The translations under genes and the position numbers were made by a program. Below, one piece after another: positions 26,377 to 38,246 of a stretch of DNA of 43,594 nt; position 1 is the first letter of the stretch, and every line of letters starts with the position of its first letter. The stretch is from Streptomyces antimicrobicus. Lineage in GTDB: Bacteria; Actinomycetota; Actinomycetes; Streptomycetales; Streptomycetaceae. Where the stretch lies: contig NZ_JAJAUY010000041.1 of assembly GCF_020532625.1 (NCBI RefSeq), forward strand, positions 1-43,594, given 5' to 3'. The notes beneath the pieces were generated by a model, which did no database searches, was not told the origin of the DNA, and worked only from the letters and a program-made list of their open reading frames with translations.

Positions 26377-27264
26377 ATGAGTGCACCCATGTCACCCCAT
26401 GGTTTCGCGACCGTCCGCGGGCGCGGGTACCGCCCGGACGAGGTCGACCGGGCCGTGGCCCGGCTGTCCGGGAGCCGGGACGAGGCCTGGGAGCGGGTGG
26501 CCCGGCTGACCGTGCTGGCCCGGCGCATGGAGGCCGAGGCGGAGCGGCTGCAGGAGGCGGTGGCGGCGCTCGCGCCGCAGACGTACGACGACCTGAGCGA
26601 GCGCGCCCGCCGGATCCTGGCGCTGGTGCTGGAGGAGGCCGACGCGGTACGGGCGGACGCCCGTGCCGACGCGGTGGCGATCGCGGGTGCGGCCGAGGCG
26701 CACGCGGAGCGGGTGGCGGAGCTGGCCCGGCAGGACGCGCAGGCGGTGCGGGAGCAGACGGAGGTCCGGATCCGGCAGGCGCTGCTGCGGGCGGAGCAGG
26801 AGGCCGACCAGGTGCGGGGGGCGGCCCGGCAGGACGCGGCGGCGTGGGTGGGCGAGGGGCAGGCGGCGCTGGACGAGATGCGCCGGCGCTGCGACGCGCT
26901 GCTGGCCGAGCAGGAGGCGGAGCGGCGGGAGCGCTGGGAGACGGCCGAACGCGAGTACGCCCGGCGTGAGGCCGAGGCCGACGCGCGGGACCGGGAGTGG
27001 GACCGGTACGGCCAGGGCCGGCTGGCGGAGGCGCGGCGCGCCTACGCGGAGGCCGAGGAGTCCGCCCGGCACAGCCAGGACGAGGCGGAGGCCCGTGCCG
27101 AGGAACTCCTGGCGCAGGCGCGGGTGCGCGAGGAGCGCGTGGCCCGCGAGACGGAGCGGCTCCTGCGGGAGCACGCGGCGACCCAGGAGGAGATCCGGGC
27201 CCACATGGACCACGTCCGCGCCAGCCTGGCCGCCCTCACAGGCCGAGCCCCGGCCGAAGGCTGA
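26377..27264 (+). CDS. DivIVA/Scy-like coiled-coil protein (often annotated cellulose-binding protein)
   Basis: The protein has 295 residues. The N-terminus GFATVRGRGYRPDEVDRAVA resembles the DivIVA-type membrane-curvature domain. From about residue 40 to 285 it is an almost unbroken Ala/Glu/Arg-rich coiled coil (for example RMEAEAERLQEAV, RAEQEADQVRGAA). Such proteins in Streptomyces act as cytoskeletal or polarity proteins near hyphal tips; the cellulose-binding label of relatives rests on little evidence. ATG 26377 follows GAGAGG by about 10 nt; ATG 26389 is an alternative. It is separated from the upstream operon by a terminator. Confidence 0.85.
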   Translation: MSAPMSPHGFATVRGRGYRPDEVDRAVARLSGSRDEAWERVARLTVLARRMEAEAERLQEAVAALAPQTYDDLSERARRILALVLEEADAVRADARADAVAIAGAAEAHAERVAELARQDAQAVREQTEVRIRQALLRAEQEADQVRGAARQDAAAWVGEGQAALDEMRRRCDALLAEQEAERRERWETAEREYARREAEADARDREWDRYGQGRLAEARRAYAEAEESARHSQDEAEARAEELLAQARVREERVARETERLLREHAATQEEIRAHMDHVRASLAALTGRAPAEG

Positions 27265-27558
27265 CCCGCACGGCTCCGCCGCGAGCCCGTACGCACGCGG
27301 CCCCGCCAACGGCCGCCCGGTCCCCGGCGCCGGGCCGCGGGGCGGGGGCCGGGGCGGCCGGCGTCCGCCCGCCGCGTGCGGCGTGTCCGCCGGCTGGCGG
27401 GGAGCCGGTTGGGTCTGCTGCGCGGTCTGGTTTCGGCCCCGGTGTCGCGGCTCGGCGGGAGGGCCGTGGCCCGGAGGGCGCGGGCGGGTTCGGGGGTAGG
27501 CCGTGGTCGGCCCGGCCGGGTGGCGCGGTGGCGGGTGGGGGTTGTGGTGCCGGGGGTG
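27265..27558. other. Non-coding GC-rich convergent intergenic region
   Basis: No gene with normal codon bias is seen. The segment is almost entirely G and C with several short overlapping inverted repeats near 27298-27360, such as CGGCGCCGG-like palindromes, which may end transcription from both sides. Confidence 0.5.
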
Positions 27559-28389
27559 TCAGGGGTTCGGGGTGTAGTGGTACGGGTCGCTGCGGAGGCC
27601 GCGGGCGGTGACGTGGAGGGTGGCCGGGGTGTCCGGGGAGGTGCCCTGGGACGGGACGAAGAGGGTGCCGTCCGGGGTGGGGGTGGCGACGACCGGGGGG
27701 AGGGTGTCCACGGTGACCTTGGGGTTGCCGTGGGTGGTGTCGGCGTCGAAGCCGCCGCCCTCGATCACGAAGCCCTCGGTGGTGCGGGTGACGCGGGTGA
27801 TGACCGGGTTGGGCCGGGCGGCCAGCTTGTTGACCAGGTAGGCGCCCGCGGGCGCGCCGGTCAGCGCCCAGATCTGGTCGGGCAGGTCGGGCAGGCCCGC
27901 GCGGACGTCCGCGAGGAAGAAGGCGACGACGTAGGCCATCGTGACCGCGCTGAGCACGACGTACTGGAGGTCGACCAGGTCGGTGCGGCCGCCGTCGTTG
28001 GCGATCAGGTCGCGGGCCGTGGGTCGGGCCCCGGGCCGGAGCGCGGGCTTGCTGAGGGTGCCGTGCTGCACCCGGATGCCGACCACCGCCTTGGCCGCGA
28101 TCAGGGCGACGTAGGGGCCGCCGAGCAGCGGCAGGTAGACGGTGGTGAGGGAGGAGAGCGGGCCGTCGGGGCCGTGGAAGTACGAGGTGCCGCCGCCGGC
28201 GACCAGGCCGTAGCCGAGGATCGTCACCAGCAGCCAGACCAGGATCACCGTCCAGGCGAACGCCAGGGTGGTGGAGGTGGACAGCCGCCCGTCGCGGCCG
28301 GTCAGGAAGGCCGGGGCGCGGCGCAGGCGCAGCAGGGCCGGCCCGGCCAGGGCCGCCAGGGCGGCGAGTGCCCAGAGTGCCGAAAGCAT
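27559..28389 (-). CDS. Membrane protein of unknown function with IPT/TIG-like C-terminal domain
   Basis: The protein has 276 residues from ATG 28389 (GGGGGAA upstream); the frame open to 28533 lacks a better start. Hydrophobic segments lie at about 2-17, 40-65, 85-108 and 152-172, giving three or four membrane spans. A C-terminal part of about 90 residues (VTRTTEGFVIEGGGFD, KVTVDTLPPVVATPTPDG) resembles an Ig-like IPT/TIG sandwich. I do not recognise a family function. It is transcribed toward the coiled-coil gene and lies 169 nt downstream of the MFS gene on the same strand. Confidence 0.75.
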   Translation of the reverse strand: MLSALWALAALAALAGPALLRLRRAPAFLTGRDGRLSTSTTLAFAWTVILVWLLVTILGYGLVAGGGTSYFHGPDGPLSSLTTVYLPLLGGPYVALIAAKAVVGIRVQHGTLSKPALRPGARPTARDLIANDGGRTDLVDLQYVVLSAVTMAYVVAFFLADVRAGLPDLPDQIWALTGAPAGAYLVNKLAARPNPVITRVTRTTEGFVIEGGGFDADTTHGNPKVTVDTLPPVVATPTPDGTLFVPSQGTSPDTPATLHVTARGLRSDPYHYTPNP

Positions 28390-28558
28390 GTGTGTTCCCC
28401 CCGTTGTCGGTCTCCGCAGTCGTATCGTGCTACCGGGGACATGACAAGCCGCCACCCCGCACACCGCCGCGCGCCCGGCGGCCCGTCGCGCCGCCGCCGC
28501 CCCGCACACCGCGGCGCCTTCGGCGCCCCGCACCCCGACCCGCCTTCGGCGCCCCGGC

Positions 28559-30235
28559 TCAGTCCTCCCGCTGCTCCGGCAGCACCGGGAAGCGGCGCGG
28601 TGCGACGACGAGCAGGACGAGCAGCGCGGCCACCGCCGCCGCGCTCGCGCCGAGGAAGATGTGGTCCACGGCGGTGGCCACCGCGCCGCGCAGCTGTTCG
28701 GCGGCGGCCGCCGGTACCAGGTCCGGCCGGTCCAGGGCCTGGGAGACGTCGTCCAGCCGGGTCGGCAGGCCCGGCACGGCGGCGTCGGCGAGCCGGGCGC
28801 CGATGGTGAGGTTGGCGACCGCGCCGAGCGCGGCGGCGCCGAGGCTCTGTCCGACCTGGCGGCAGAACAGCACCGAGGCGGTGGTCGTGCCGCGCTCGCC
28901 CCAGCCGACGGTGGACTGCACCCCGACGATCAGCGGCAGCTGGAACAGCCCGAGCGCCGCGCCCAGCAGCAGCATGATCAGCGCGGGCTGCCAGGGCCGC
29001 GCCGGGTGGGGCAGCAGGGTGAAGGAGAACAGCACGACGGCGGCCAGCCCGATGCCGAGGGCCGCGGAGTTGCGAAAGCCGATGCGCCGGTACACGTGCT
29101 GGCTCAGGGCGGCGGTGACGGGCCAGCTCAGGGTCATGCCGGACATCACGAAGCCGGCGCTGATCGGGTCCAGCCCGAGCACGCTCTGGGCGTAGGTGGG
29201 GACGAAGACCACCGGGGCGACCATGACCACGCCGAGGGCGGCCATGGCGAGGTTGACGGCGGCGATGGTCCGCCGGCGCCACACCCAGCCGGGCAGCACC
29301 GGCTCCTCGGCCCGGCGTTCGATCCGTACGACGAGCACCGCGAGGGCGGCGCTCGTGGCCAGCAGCGCCAGTGAGGGAGCCGACAGCCAGGGCCAGGCGA
29401 CCCCGCCCTGCACCACGGCGAACAGCAGAGTGCCGCCGCAGGCGAAGACGGCCAGCGCCCCCGCCCAGTCGATCGGGCCGCGCGGGGCGGCCGGGGTGCG
29501 GGCGGGCTCCCGTAGGTGACGGTGGATCAGCCACAGGGCCACCACCCCCACGGGCAGGTTGATCAGGAAGATCCACCGCCAGTGGGCGTACGCGGCGAGC
29601 AGTCCGCCGAGCGCCGGGCCGCCGACGGCGGAGGTGGCCCACACCGTGGACATGCGGGCCTGGATCCGCAGGCGGTCCTTGAGCGGGTACAGGTCGGCGG
29701 CCAGGGTCTGCACGGTGCCCTGCAGGGCGCCGCCGCCGAGCCCCTGGACGATACGGAACGCGATCAGTGCCGCCATGTTCCAGGCCACCGAGCACAGCAG
29801 GCAGCCCACCAGGAACAGGGCGATGCCGAACAGCAGGACGGGCTTGCGGCCGAAGGTGTCGGAGAGCTTGCCGTACACCGGAAGGCTGACGGTGACCGCG
29901 AGGAGGTAGCCGGAGAAGAGCCAGGAGAAGACGGAGAAGCCGCCGAGGTCGCCGACGATCTGGGGGACGGCGGTGGCCACGATGGTGCCTTCGAGGGCGG
30001 CGAGGCCCATGGTGAGCATCAGCGCGGCGACCACCGCGGTACGCGGGCGGGGCGCCCGGCCCGGGTGGTCGGCCGGGGCCGGCCGGCCCGGGCCGGCGTC
30101 CGTACTGCTGCCGCTGCTGCTGGTACCGCTGCTGCTGGTACCGCTGCCGCTGCCGCTGGCGTTGCTGCTGCCGCCGTTGCCGTTGCCGTTGCCGCTGCCG
30201 CCGCCCGCGCCGCCGGTGCTCTCCCCCGCAGTCAC
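28559..30235 (-). CDS. MFS drug:H+ antiporter, DHA2 (EmrB/QacA-like, 14 TM)
   Basis: The protein has 558 residues. After a Gly/Ser/Asn-rich N-terminal tail of about 65 residues, motif A-like GKLSDTFGRKPVLLFG and motif C-like SAVGGPALGGLLA identify a major facilitator of the 14-helix DHA2 group, exporting drugs or natural products with proton exchange. GTG 30235 is preferred because GAAAGG is 6 nt upstream; GTG 30256 has none. The tail is coded by repetitive triplets (GCTGCTGCTGGTACC-like on the + strand, 30107-30200), likely length-variable. It diverges from the ABC transporter; an inverted repeat lies between them. Confidence 0.92.
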   Translation of the reverse strand: MTAGESTGGAGGGSGNGNGNGGSSNASGSGSGTSSSGTSSSGSSTDAGPGRPAPADHPGRAPRPRTAVVAALMLTMGLAALEGTIVATAVPQIVGDLGGFSVFSWLFSGYLLAVTVSLPVYGKLSDTFGRKPVLLFGIALFLVGCLLCSVAWNMAALIAFRIVQGLGGGALQGTVQTLAADLYPLKDRLRIQARMSTVWATSAVGGPALGGLLAAYAHWRWIFLINLPVGVVALWLIHRHLREPARTPAAPRGPIDWAGALAVFACGGTLLFAVVQGGVAWPWLSAPSLALLATSAALAVLVVRIERRAEEPVLPGWVWRRRTIAAVNLAMAALGVVMVAPVVFVPTYAQSVLGLDPISAGFVMSGMTLSWPVTAALSQHVYRRIGFRNSAALGIGLAAVVLFSFTLLPHPARPWQPALIMLLLGAALGLFQLPLIVGVQSTVGWGERGTTTASVLFCRQVGQSLGAAALGAVANLTIGARLADAAVPGLPTRLDDVSQALDRPDLVPAAAAEQLRGAVATAVDHIFLGASAAAVAALLVLLVVAPRRFPVLPEQRED

Positions 30236-30326
30236 CAAGATCCTTTCACTGTGCACGCAGGTGCGGGGAACACCTTCTCACCGCCGCGCACCCGACGGAA
30301 TCCCCCATCTCACGTCCGCCGCAGGG

Positions 30327-30400
30327 GTGAGGACCCCTAGGGGACGGTCCTCACAACGGCCCAGGGGTCCTTCGTCCCGGTGGATGAGGAAACGGTTTCC
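30327..30400. promoter_or_regulatory. Inverted repeats in the MFS/ABC divergent region
   Basis: GTGAGGACC (30327-30335) and GGTCCTCAC (30346-30354) are perfect 9-bp arms with a 10-bp spacer, with CCCCTAGGGG across the middle. GGAAACGGTTTCC (30388-30400) is a second dyad. These look like operators for one or both transporters; no regulator gene is adjacent. Confidence 0.55.
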
Positions 30401-30554
30401 GGCCGGTTCTTAACTGGTTCCTACGGGCCCGGGGGTGGGGACAACCCCCCGCCGAAGACGGGGTCGCGCCCCAGCGCGGCGGTCGGCCCGCAGGCCACAG
30501 ACTCTCGCCGAGCGACGACGCAGGCACACCGGACAGGACGACGAGGAGAAGACC

Positions 30555-31343
30555 GTGACAACGGCAATGACCGAAACCAGGCACGGCGGTACGGGGGGAG
30601 CCGTGCCCGTCGCGGCCCGGGCACGGCAGGTCGTCAAGGCCTACGGCTCCGGTGAGACCCGTGTCGTCGCCCTGGACCACGTCGACGTGGACATCCACCA
30701 GGGGCAGTTCACGGCGATCATGGGCCCGTCGGGCTCCGGCAAGTCCACCCTGATGCACTGCCTGGCCGGTCTGGACACCGTCTCCAGCGGGCAGATCCAC
30801 CTCGCCGACACCGAGATCACCGGCCTGAAGGACAAGAAGCTCACCCAGCTGCGCCGGGACCGGATCGGCTTCATCTTCCAGGCCTTCAACCTGCTGCCGA
30901 CGCTGAACGCCCTGGAGAACATCACCCTCCCCATGGACATCGCGGGCCGCAAGCCCGACCCGGAGTGGCTGAACCGGGTGGTGGAGACCGTGGGCCTGTC
31001 CGGCCGCCTGCGGCACCGCCCGACCCAGCTCTCCGGCGGCCAGCAGCAGCGCGTGGCCGTGGCCCGGGCGCTGGCCGCCCGGCCGGCGATCATCTTCGGG
31101 GACGAGCCGACCGGGAACCTGGACTCCCGGGCCGGCGCCGAGGTGCTCGGCTTCCTGCGCCGCTCGGTCGACGAGCTCGGCCAGACCATCGTGATGGTCA
31201 CCCACGACCCCGTCGCCGCCTCCTACGCCGACCGCGTGCTGTACCTGGCCGACGGCCGGATCGTGGACGAGATGTGGAACCCGACGGCCGACCAGGTCCT
31301 GGACCGCATGAAGGACTTCGACGCGCGCGGGCGGACCTCGTGA
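30555..31343 (+). CDS. ABC transporter ATP-binding protein (MacB/LolD type)
   Basis: The protein has 262 residues. Walker A GPSGSGKST, Q-loop FIFQAFNLLPTLN, signature LSGGQQQRVAVARAL, Walker B IIFGDEPTGNLDS and the switch His in VMVTHDP are all present. The MacB/LolD/FtsE class usually powers extrusion or mechanotransmission rather than import. GTG 30555 has AGGAG about 6 nt upstream. The stop overlaps the permease start in a GTGA junction, so the two are translationally coupled. Confidence 0.96.
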   Translation: MTTAMTETRHGGTGGAVPVAARARQVVKAYGSGETRVVALDHVDVDIHQGQFTAIMGPSGSGKSTLMHCLAGLDTVSSGQIHLADTEITGLKDKKLTQLRRDRIGFIFQAFNLLPTLNALENITLPMDIAGRKPDPEWLNRVVETVGLSGRLRHRPTQLSGGQQQRVAVARALAARPAIIFGDEPTGNLDSRAGAEVLGFLRRSVDELGQTIVMVTHDPVAASYADRVLYLADGRIVDEMWNPTADQVLDRMKDFDARGRTS

Positions 31344-33916
31344 GCGTGCTGAAGACCTCCCTGCGCAACGTCCTCGCGCACAAGGGGCGGATGGCGCTCT
31401 CGGCCGTCGCGGTCCTGCTCTCCGTCGCCTTCGTGTGCGGCACGCTGGTGTTCACCGACACCATGAACACCACCTTCGACAAGCTGTTCGCGACCACCGG
31501 CGCCGATGTCACCGTCAGCGCCGCGGCGCCCGGGTCGGGCGAGGAGAACCCGCAGCGCGGCCGGCCCGAGACCGTCCCCGCCGACACGGTGGACAAGGTC
31601 GCCAAGGTGCCGGGCGTGCGGTCCGCCGAGGGCAGCGTGGTCTCCATGTCCGTCACGGTGGTCGACTCCCGCAACAACGACATCGGTCCCACCTCCGGCG
31701 CCCCGACCATCGCCGCCAGCTGGAACGACCTTGAGCTGAAGTCGGTCGAGGTCAGCTCCGGCCACCCGCCGCGCGGGCCCACCGAGGTGATGCTCGACGC
31801 CGACACCGCCCGCAAGCACCAGCTGAAGATCGGTGACGAGCTGCGGATCATCGCCCTGCCCGGCGACTTCCGGGCCACCGTCACGGGCATCACCACCTTC
31901 AAGGTGACCAACCCGGGCGCCACCTTGATCCACCTGGACATGGCGACGGCCCAGCAGAAGCTGCTCGGCGGGGCCGGGCTGCTCACCCACGTCAACGTCA
32001 CCGCCCAGGACGGCGTCTCCCCCGACCGGCTCAAGGCGAACCTGTCCACCGCGCTCGGCGCGGACACGTACAAGCTGCAGACCGCCAAGGAGGCCGCGGA
32101 CGCCGGACGCAAGGACGTCGGCGCCTTCCTCGACGTCATGAAGTACGTGATGCTCGGCTTCGCCGCCATCGCGTTCCTCGTCGGCATCTTCCTGATCTTC
32201 AACACCTTCTCGATGCTGGTCGCCCAGCGCACCCGCGAGATCGGCCTGCTGCGCGCCATCGGCTCCGACCGCGGCCAGATCAACCGCTCGGTGCTCACCG
32301 AGGCCCTGCTGCTCGGCGTGTTCGGTTCGCTGCTCGGCATCGGCGCCGGCATCGGCCTGGCCGTCGGCCTGATGAAGCTGATGGGCCAGATGGGCATGAA
32401 CCTCTCCCTGGACGACCTCACGGTCCTGTGGACCACCCCGGTCGTCGGCCTGGTGCTCGGCGTCGTCGTCACCGTCGTCGCCGCGTACGTCCCGGCGCGC
32501 CGCGCCGGCAAGGTCTCCCCGATGGCCGCCCTGCGCGACGCCGGCACCCCCGGCGACCGCAAGGCGGGCCTGGTCCGCGGCGTCCTCGGCCTGGTCCTCA
32601 CGGCCGCCGGCGGCGCGGCCCTGTTCCTCACCACGCGGGCCGCCACGGCCGGTCCGGGCTCGCTGTGGCTGGGCCTGGGCGTGGTGCTCACCCTGATCGG
32701 CTTCATCGTGATCGGCCCGCTGCTGGCGGGCGGGGTGGTGCGGGTGCTGTCCGGTGTCGTGCTGCGGCCGTTCGGCCCGGTGGGCCGGCTCGCCGAGCGC
32801 AACGCGCTGCGCAACCCGCGCCGTACGGGGGCCACGGCCGCCGCGCTGATGATCGGACTGGCGCTGGTCGCCTGCCTGTCCGTGGTCGGCTCCTCCATGG
32901 TGGCCTCCGCCACCGACGAACTCGACCGGACCGTCGGCGCCGACTTCATGGTGCAGTCCCAGACCGGGCAGCCGGTGGTGCCGCAGGCCGAGCAGGCCAT
33001 GCGCGGCGTGCCCGGACTCCAGCACGTCACCGCGTACCGCGGTCTGGACGCCAAGGTCACCGCGCCCGACGGCTCCACCGTCGAGGAGAGCCTGAGCGTC
33101 ACCGACCCGACGTACGCCGAGGACGTGCGCCGCAAGACGACCGCCGGGCAGCACGCCGACGCGTACGCCGCCGGCAGCATGGCGGTCGGCTCGGACTACG
33201 CCGCCGCCCACCACGTCAAGGTCGGCGACGAGCTGACGGTGGCCTTCGCGGAGGGCCGTAGCGCCAAGCTGAAGGTCGCGGCGATCACCAAGGACGAGGG
33301 CAACCTCGACAAGGGCGCGATGTACATCAGCACCAGGACGGCCGAGCAGTACGTGCCGGCCGACCGGATGCCGCGGCCGTTCATGCTGCTGGGCAAGGCC
33401 CAGAGCGGCAAGGGCGACAGCGCCTACACGGCGCTGAAGGCGGCGCTGGCGCCGTACCCGCAGTACAAGGTGCTCGACCAGACCGACTACAAGCAGCTGC
33501 TGAAGGACCAGGTCGGCCAGTTGCTGAACATGGTCTACGGCCTGCTGGCCCTGGCGATCATCGTCGCGGTCCTGGGCGTGGTGAACACCTTGGCCCTGTC
33601 GGTGGTCGAGCGGACCCGGGAGATCGGCCTGATGCGGGCCATCGGCCTGTCCCGCCGCCAGCTGCGGCGGATGATCCGCCTGGAGTCGGTGGTCATCGCC
33701 CTCTTCGGCGCCCTGCTGGGCCTGGGACTGGGCATGGGCTGGGGCGCGACGGCGCAGCAGCTGCTGGCCCTGGAGGGCATGAAGGTCCTGCAGATCCCGT
33801 GGCCGACCATCCTGGGCGTCTTCGCGGGCTCGGCCCTGGTGGGCCTGTTCGCGGCGCTGGTTCCCGCGTTCCGGGCGGGGCGGATGAACGTGCTGAACGC
33901 GATCGCCAGCGAATAG
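31340..33916 (+). CDS. ABC transporter permease with two FtsX-like domains
   Basis: The protein has 858 residues. An N-terminal membrane anchor (LSAVAVLLSVAFVCGTLVF) is followed by a large extracytoplasmic MacB-PCD-like domain. The first FtsX domain contains FLIFNTFSMLVAQRTREIGLLRAIG. A second extracytoplasmic domain and a second FtsX domain (NTLALSVVERTREIGLMRAIG) follow. Such paired-domain permeases in Streptomyces are linked to antibiotic or cell-envelope stress resistance, substrate unknown. It starts at GTG 31340 overlapping the ATPase stop. It is followed by a 680-bp intergenic region holding repeat elements. Confidence 0.94.
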   Translation: MSVLKTSLRNVLAHKGRMALSAVAVLLSVAFVCGTLVFTDTMNTTFDKLFATTGADVTVSAAAPGSGEENPQRGRPETVPADTVDKVAKVPGVRSAEGSVVSMSVTVVDSRNNDIGPTSGAPTIAASWNDLELKSVEVSSGHPPRGPTEVMLDADTARKHQLKIGDELRIIALPGDFRATVTGITTFKVTNPGATLIHLDMATAQQKLLGGAGLLTHVNVTAQDGVSPDRLKANLSTALGADTYKLQTAKEAADAGRKDVGAFLDVMKYVMLGFAAIAFLVGIFLIFNTFSMLVAQRTREIGLLRAIGSDRGQINRSVLTEALLLGVFGSLLGIGAGIGLAVGLMKLMGQMGMNLSLDDLTVLWTTPVVGLVLGVVVTVVAAYVPARRAGKVSPMAALRDAGTPGDRKAGLVRGVLGLVLTAAGGAALFLTTRAATAGPGSLWLGLGVVLTLIGFIVIGPLLAGGVVRVLSGVVLRPFGPVGRLAERNALRNPRRTGATAAALMIGLALVACLSVVGSSMVASATDELDRTVGADFMVQSQTGQPVVPQAEQAMRGVPGLQHVTAYRGLDAKVTAPDGSTVEESLSVTDPTYAEDVRRKTTAGQHADAYAAGSMAVGSDYAAAHHVKVGDELTVAFAEGRSAKLKVAAITKDEGNLDKGAMYISTRTAEQYVPADRMPRPFMLLGKAQSGKGDSAYTALKAALAPYPQYKVLDQTDYKQLLKDQVGQLLNMVYGLLALAIIVAVLGVVNTLALSVVERTREIGLMRAIGLSRRQLRRMIRLESVVIALFGALLGLGLGMGWGATAQQLLALEGMKVLQIPWPTILGVFAGSALVGLFAALVPAFRAGRMNVLNAIASE

Positions 33917-34060
33917 GTCGCGCGGCGGCCAGGGTGTCCCGGGCCGCGCGCACCACGACGGGGCCCGGGCCCCGGCCCCGCCACCTTGGCCGGGCCGGGG
34001 CCCCAGGCGTACCCGGCCGCCCCTCGCGGCCGAGCCCGGCCCGGGGGGACGGGGGCGGAG

Positions 34061-34164
34061 GGTGGGGGTGTCCGGGACGTAAAGCGTGATGTGTGGCGAG
34101 ACCTGGCCTCCAGCGCAGTAGGAGGCACCACGCCATAAATCATGCAGTCCCGGACACCCCCACC
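34061..34164. repeat. MITE/REPIN-like hairpin element, copy 1
   Basis: The arms are 34061-34098 and 34131-34164. The outer 18 bp (GGTGGGGGTGTCCGGGAC) pair perfectly; the inner part pairs with mismatches (GCGTGATGTGTGGCG against GCATGATTTATGGCG) around a 32-nt centre. It is one of two inverted copies in the permease-mfd intergenic region. No transposase is encoded. Confidence 0.85.
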
Positions 34165-34223
34165 CGGAGTCGCCGTCCCCCCGGGCCCCTGCGCGTCCCC
34201 GCCAAGCCGGGCCCCGTCAACCG

Positions 34224-34316
34224 CCGGGCCCGGCGCATGCCTGCCCGGCCCCGCGTACGCCCGCCGGGCCCGGTGCGCGCCTGCCGGGCCCGGTGCGCGC
34301 CTGCCGGGCCCGGTGC
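34224..34316. repeat. 20-bp tandem repeat between the two hairpin elements
   Basis: CCGGGCCCGGTGCGCGCCTG occurs twice back to back (34264-34283, 34284-34303), then a 13-bp partial copy. A diverged copy lies at 34224-34243. Each unit contains the palindrome CCGGGCCCGG. Confidence 0.8.
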
Positions 34317-34349
34317 TGCCTCGCGGAGGCGTTGTGCGGGGGCCGGGAG

Positions 34350-34459
34350 CTCCGGGTGGGGGTGTCCGGGACTGCATGATTTATGGCGGGTCGCCTCGTT
34401 TCGTTCGTGGGGCGCGGTGCACGCCACAAATCACGCTTTACGTCCCGGACACCCCCACC
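34350..34459. repeat. MITE/REPIN-like hairpin element, copy 2 (inverted)
   Basis: The arms are 34350-34388 and 34422-34459. The first is identical over 39 bp to the reverse complement of 34131-34169. The second matches the reverse complement of 34061-34098 at 37 of 38 bases. The 33-nt centre is diverged from copy 1 but nearly the same length. Copy 2 is thus an inverted duplicate of copy 1. Confidence 0.85.
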
Positions 34460-34522
34460 CTGCGCCCCCGGCCCGGAGCCGCGGCGGGGCGGGATCTCCG
34501 GGCGGGGCCCCGAGGGGAGACG

Positions 34523-34528
34523 TAGGCT
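34523..34528 (+). promoter_or_regulatory. Candidate -10 box TAGGCT for mfd
   Basis: TAGGCT lies 70 nt before the mfd start, just past repeat copy 2. A matching -35 is not evident, so any promoter here would sit immediately next to the hairpin element. Confidence 0.4.
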
Positions 34529-34598
34529 GGGTACCCCCGGCCCGTTCACGTGTCGGGCCCTTCGCGTTGCCCCCGAGACCTGCGGATGGAAAGCCCTC

Positions 34599-38135
<3,537 letters not shown>

Positions 38136-38146
38136 GCGGGCCGGCC

Positions 38147-38168
38147 CTCGGGCCCGACCGGGCCCGAG
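38147..38168 (+). terminator. Terminator hairpin after mfd
   Basis: A perfect 10-bp inverted repeat (38147-38156 with 38159-38168) lies 12 nt past the mfd stop. Because the spacer is 2 nt, the effective loop is probably 4 nt. Confidence 0.6.
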
Positions 38169-38234
38169 TCGGCGGTGGCGAGCAGCGTTCAGCACCTGTT
38201 CGCCTGTGAACCGAGTCAACACGGTGTGGCGCGG

Positions 38235-38240
38235 TACGCT
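38235..38240 (+). promoter_or_regulatory. -10 box TACGCT of a probable leaderless methylase transcript
   Basis: TACGCT ends 6 nt before ATG 38247 and there is no Shine-Dalgarno sequence, the usual arrangement for leaderless genes in Streptomyces. The -35 is unclear. Confidence 0.55.
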
Positions 38241-38246
38241 CGCCCC

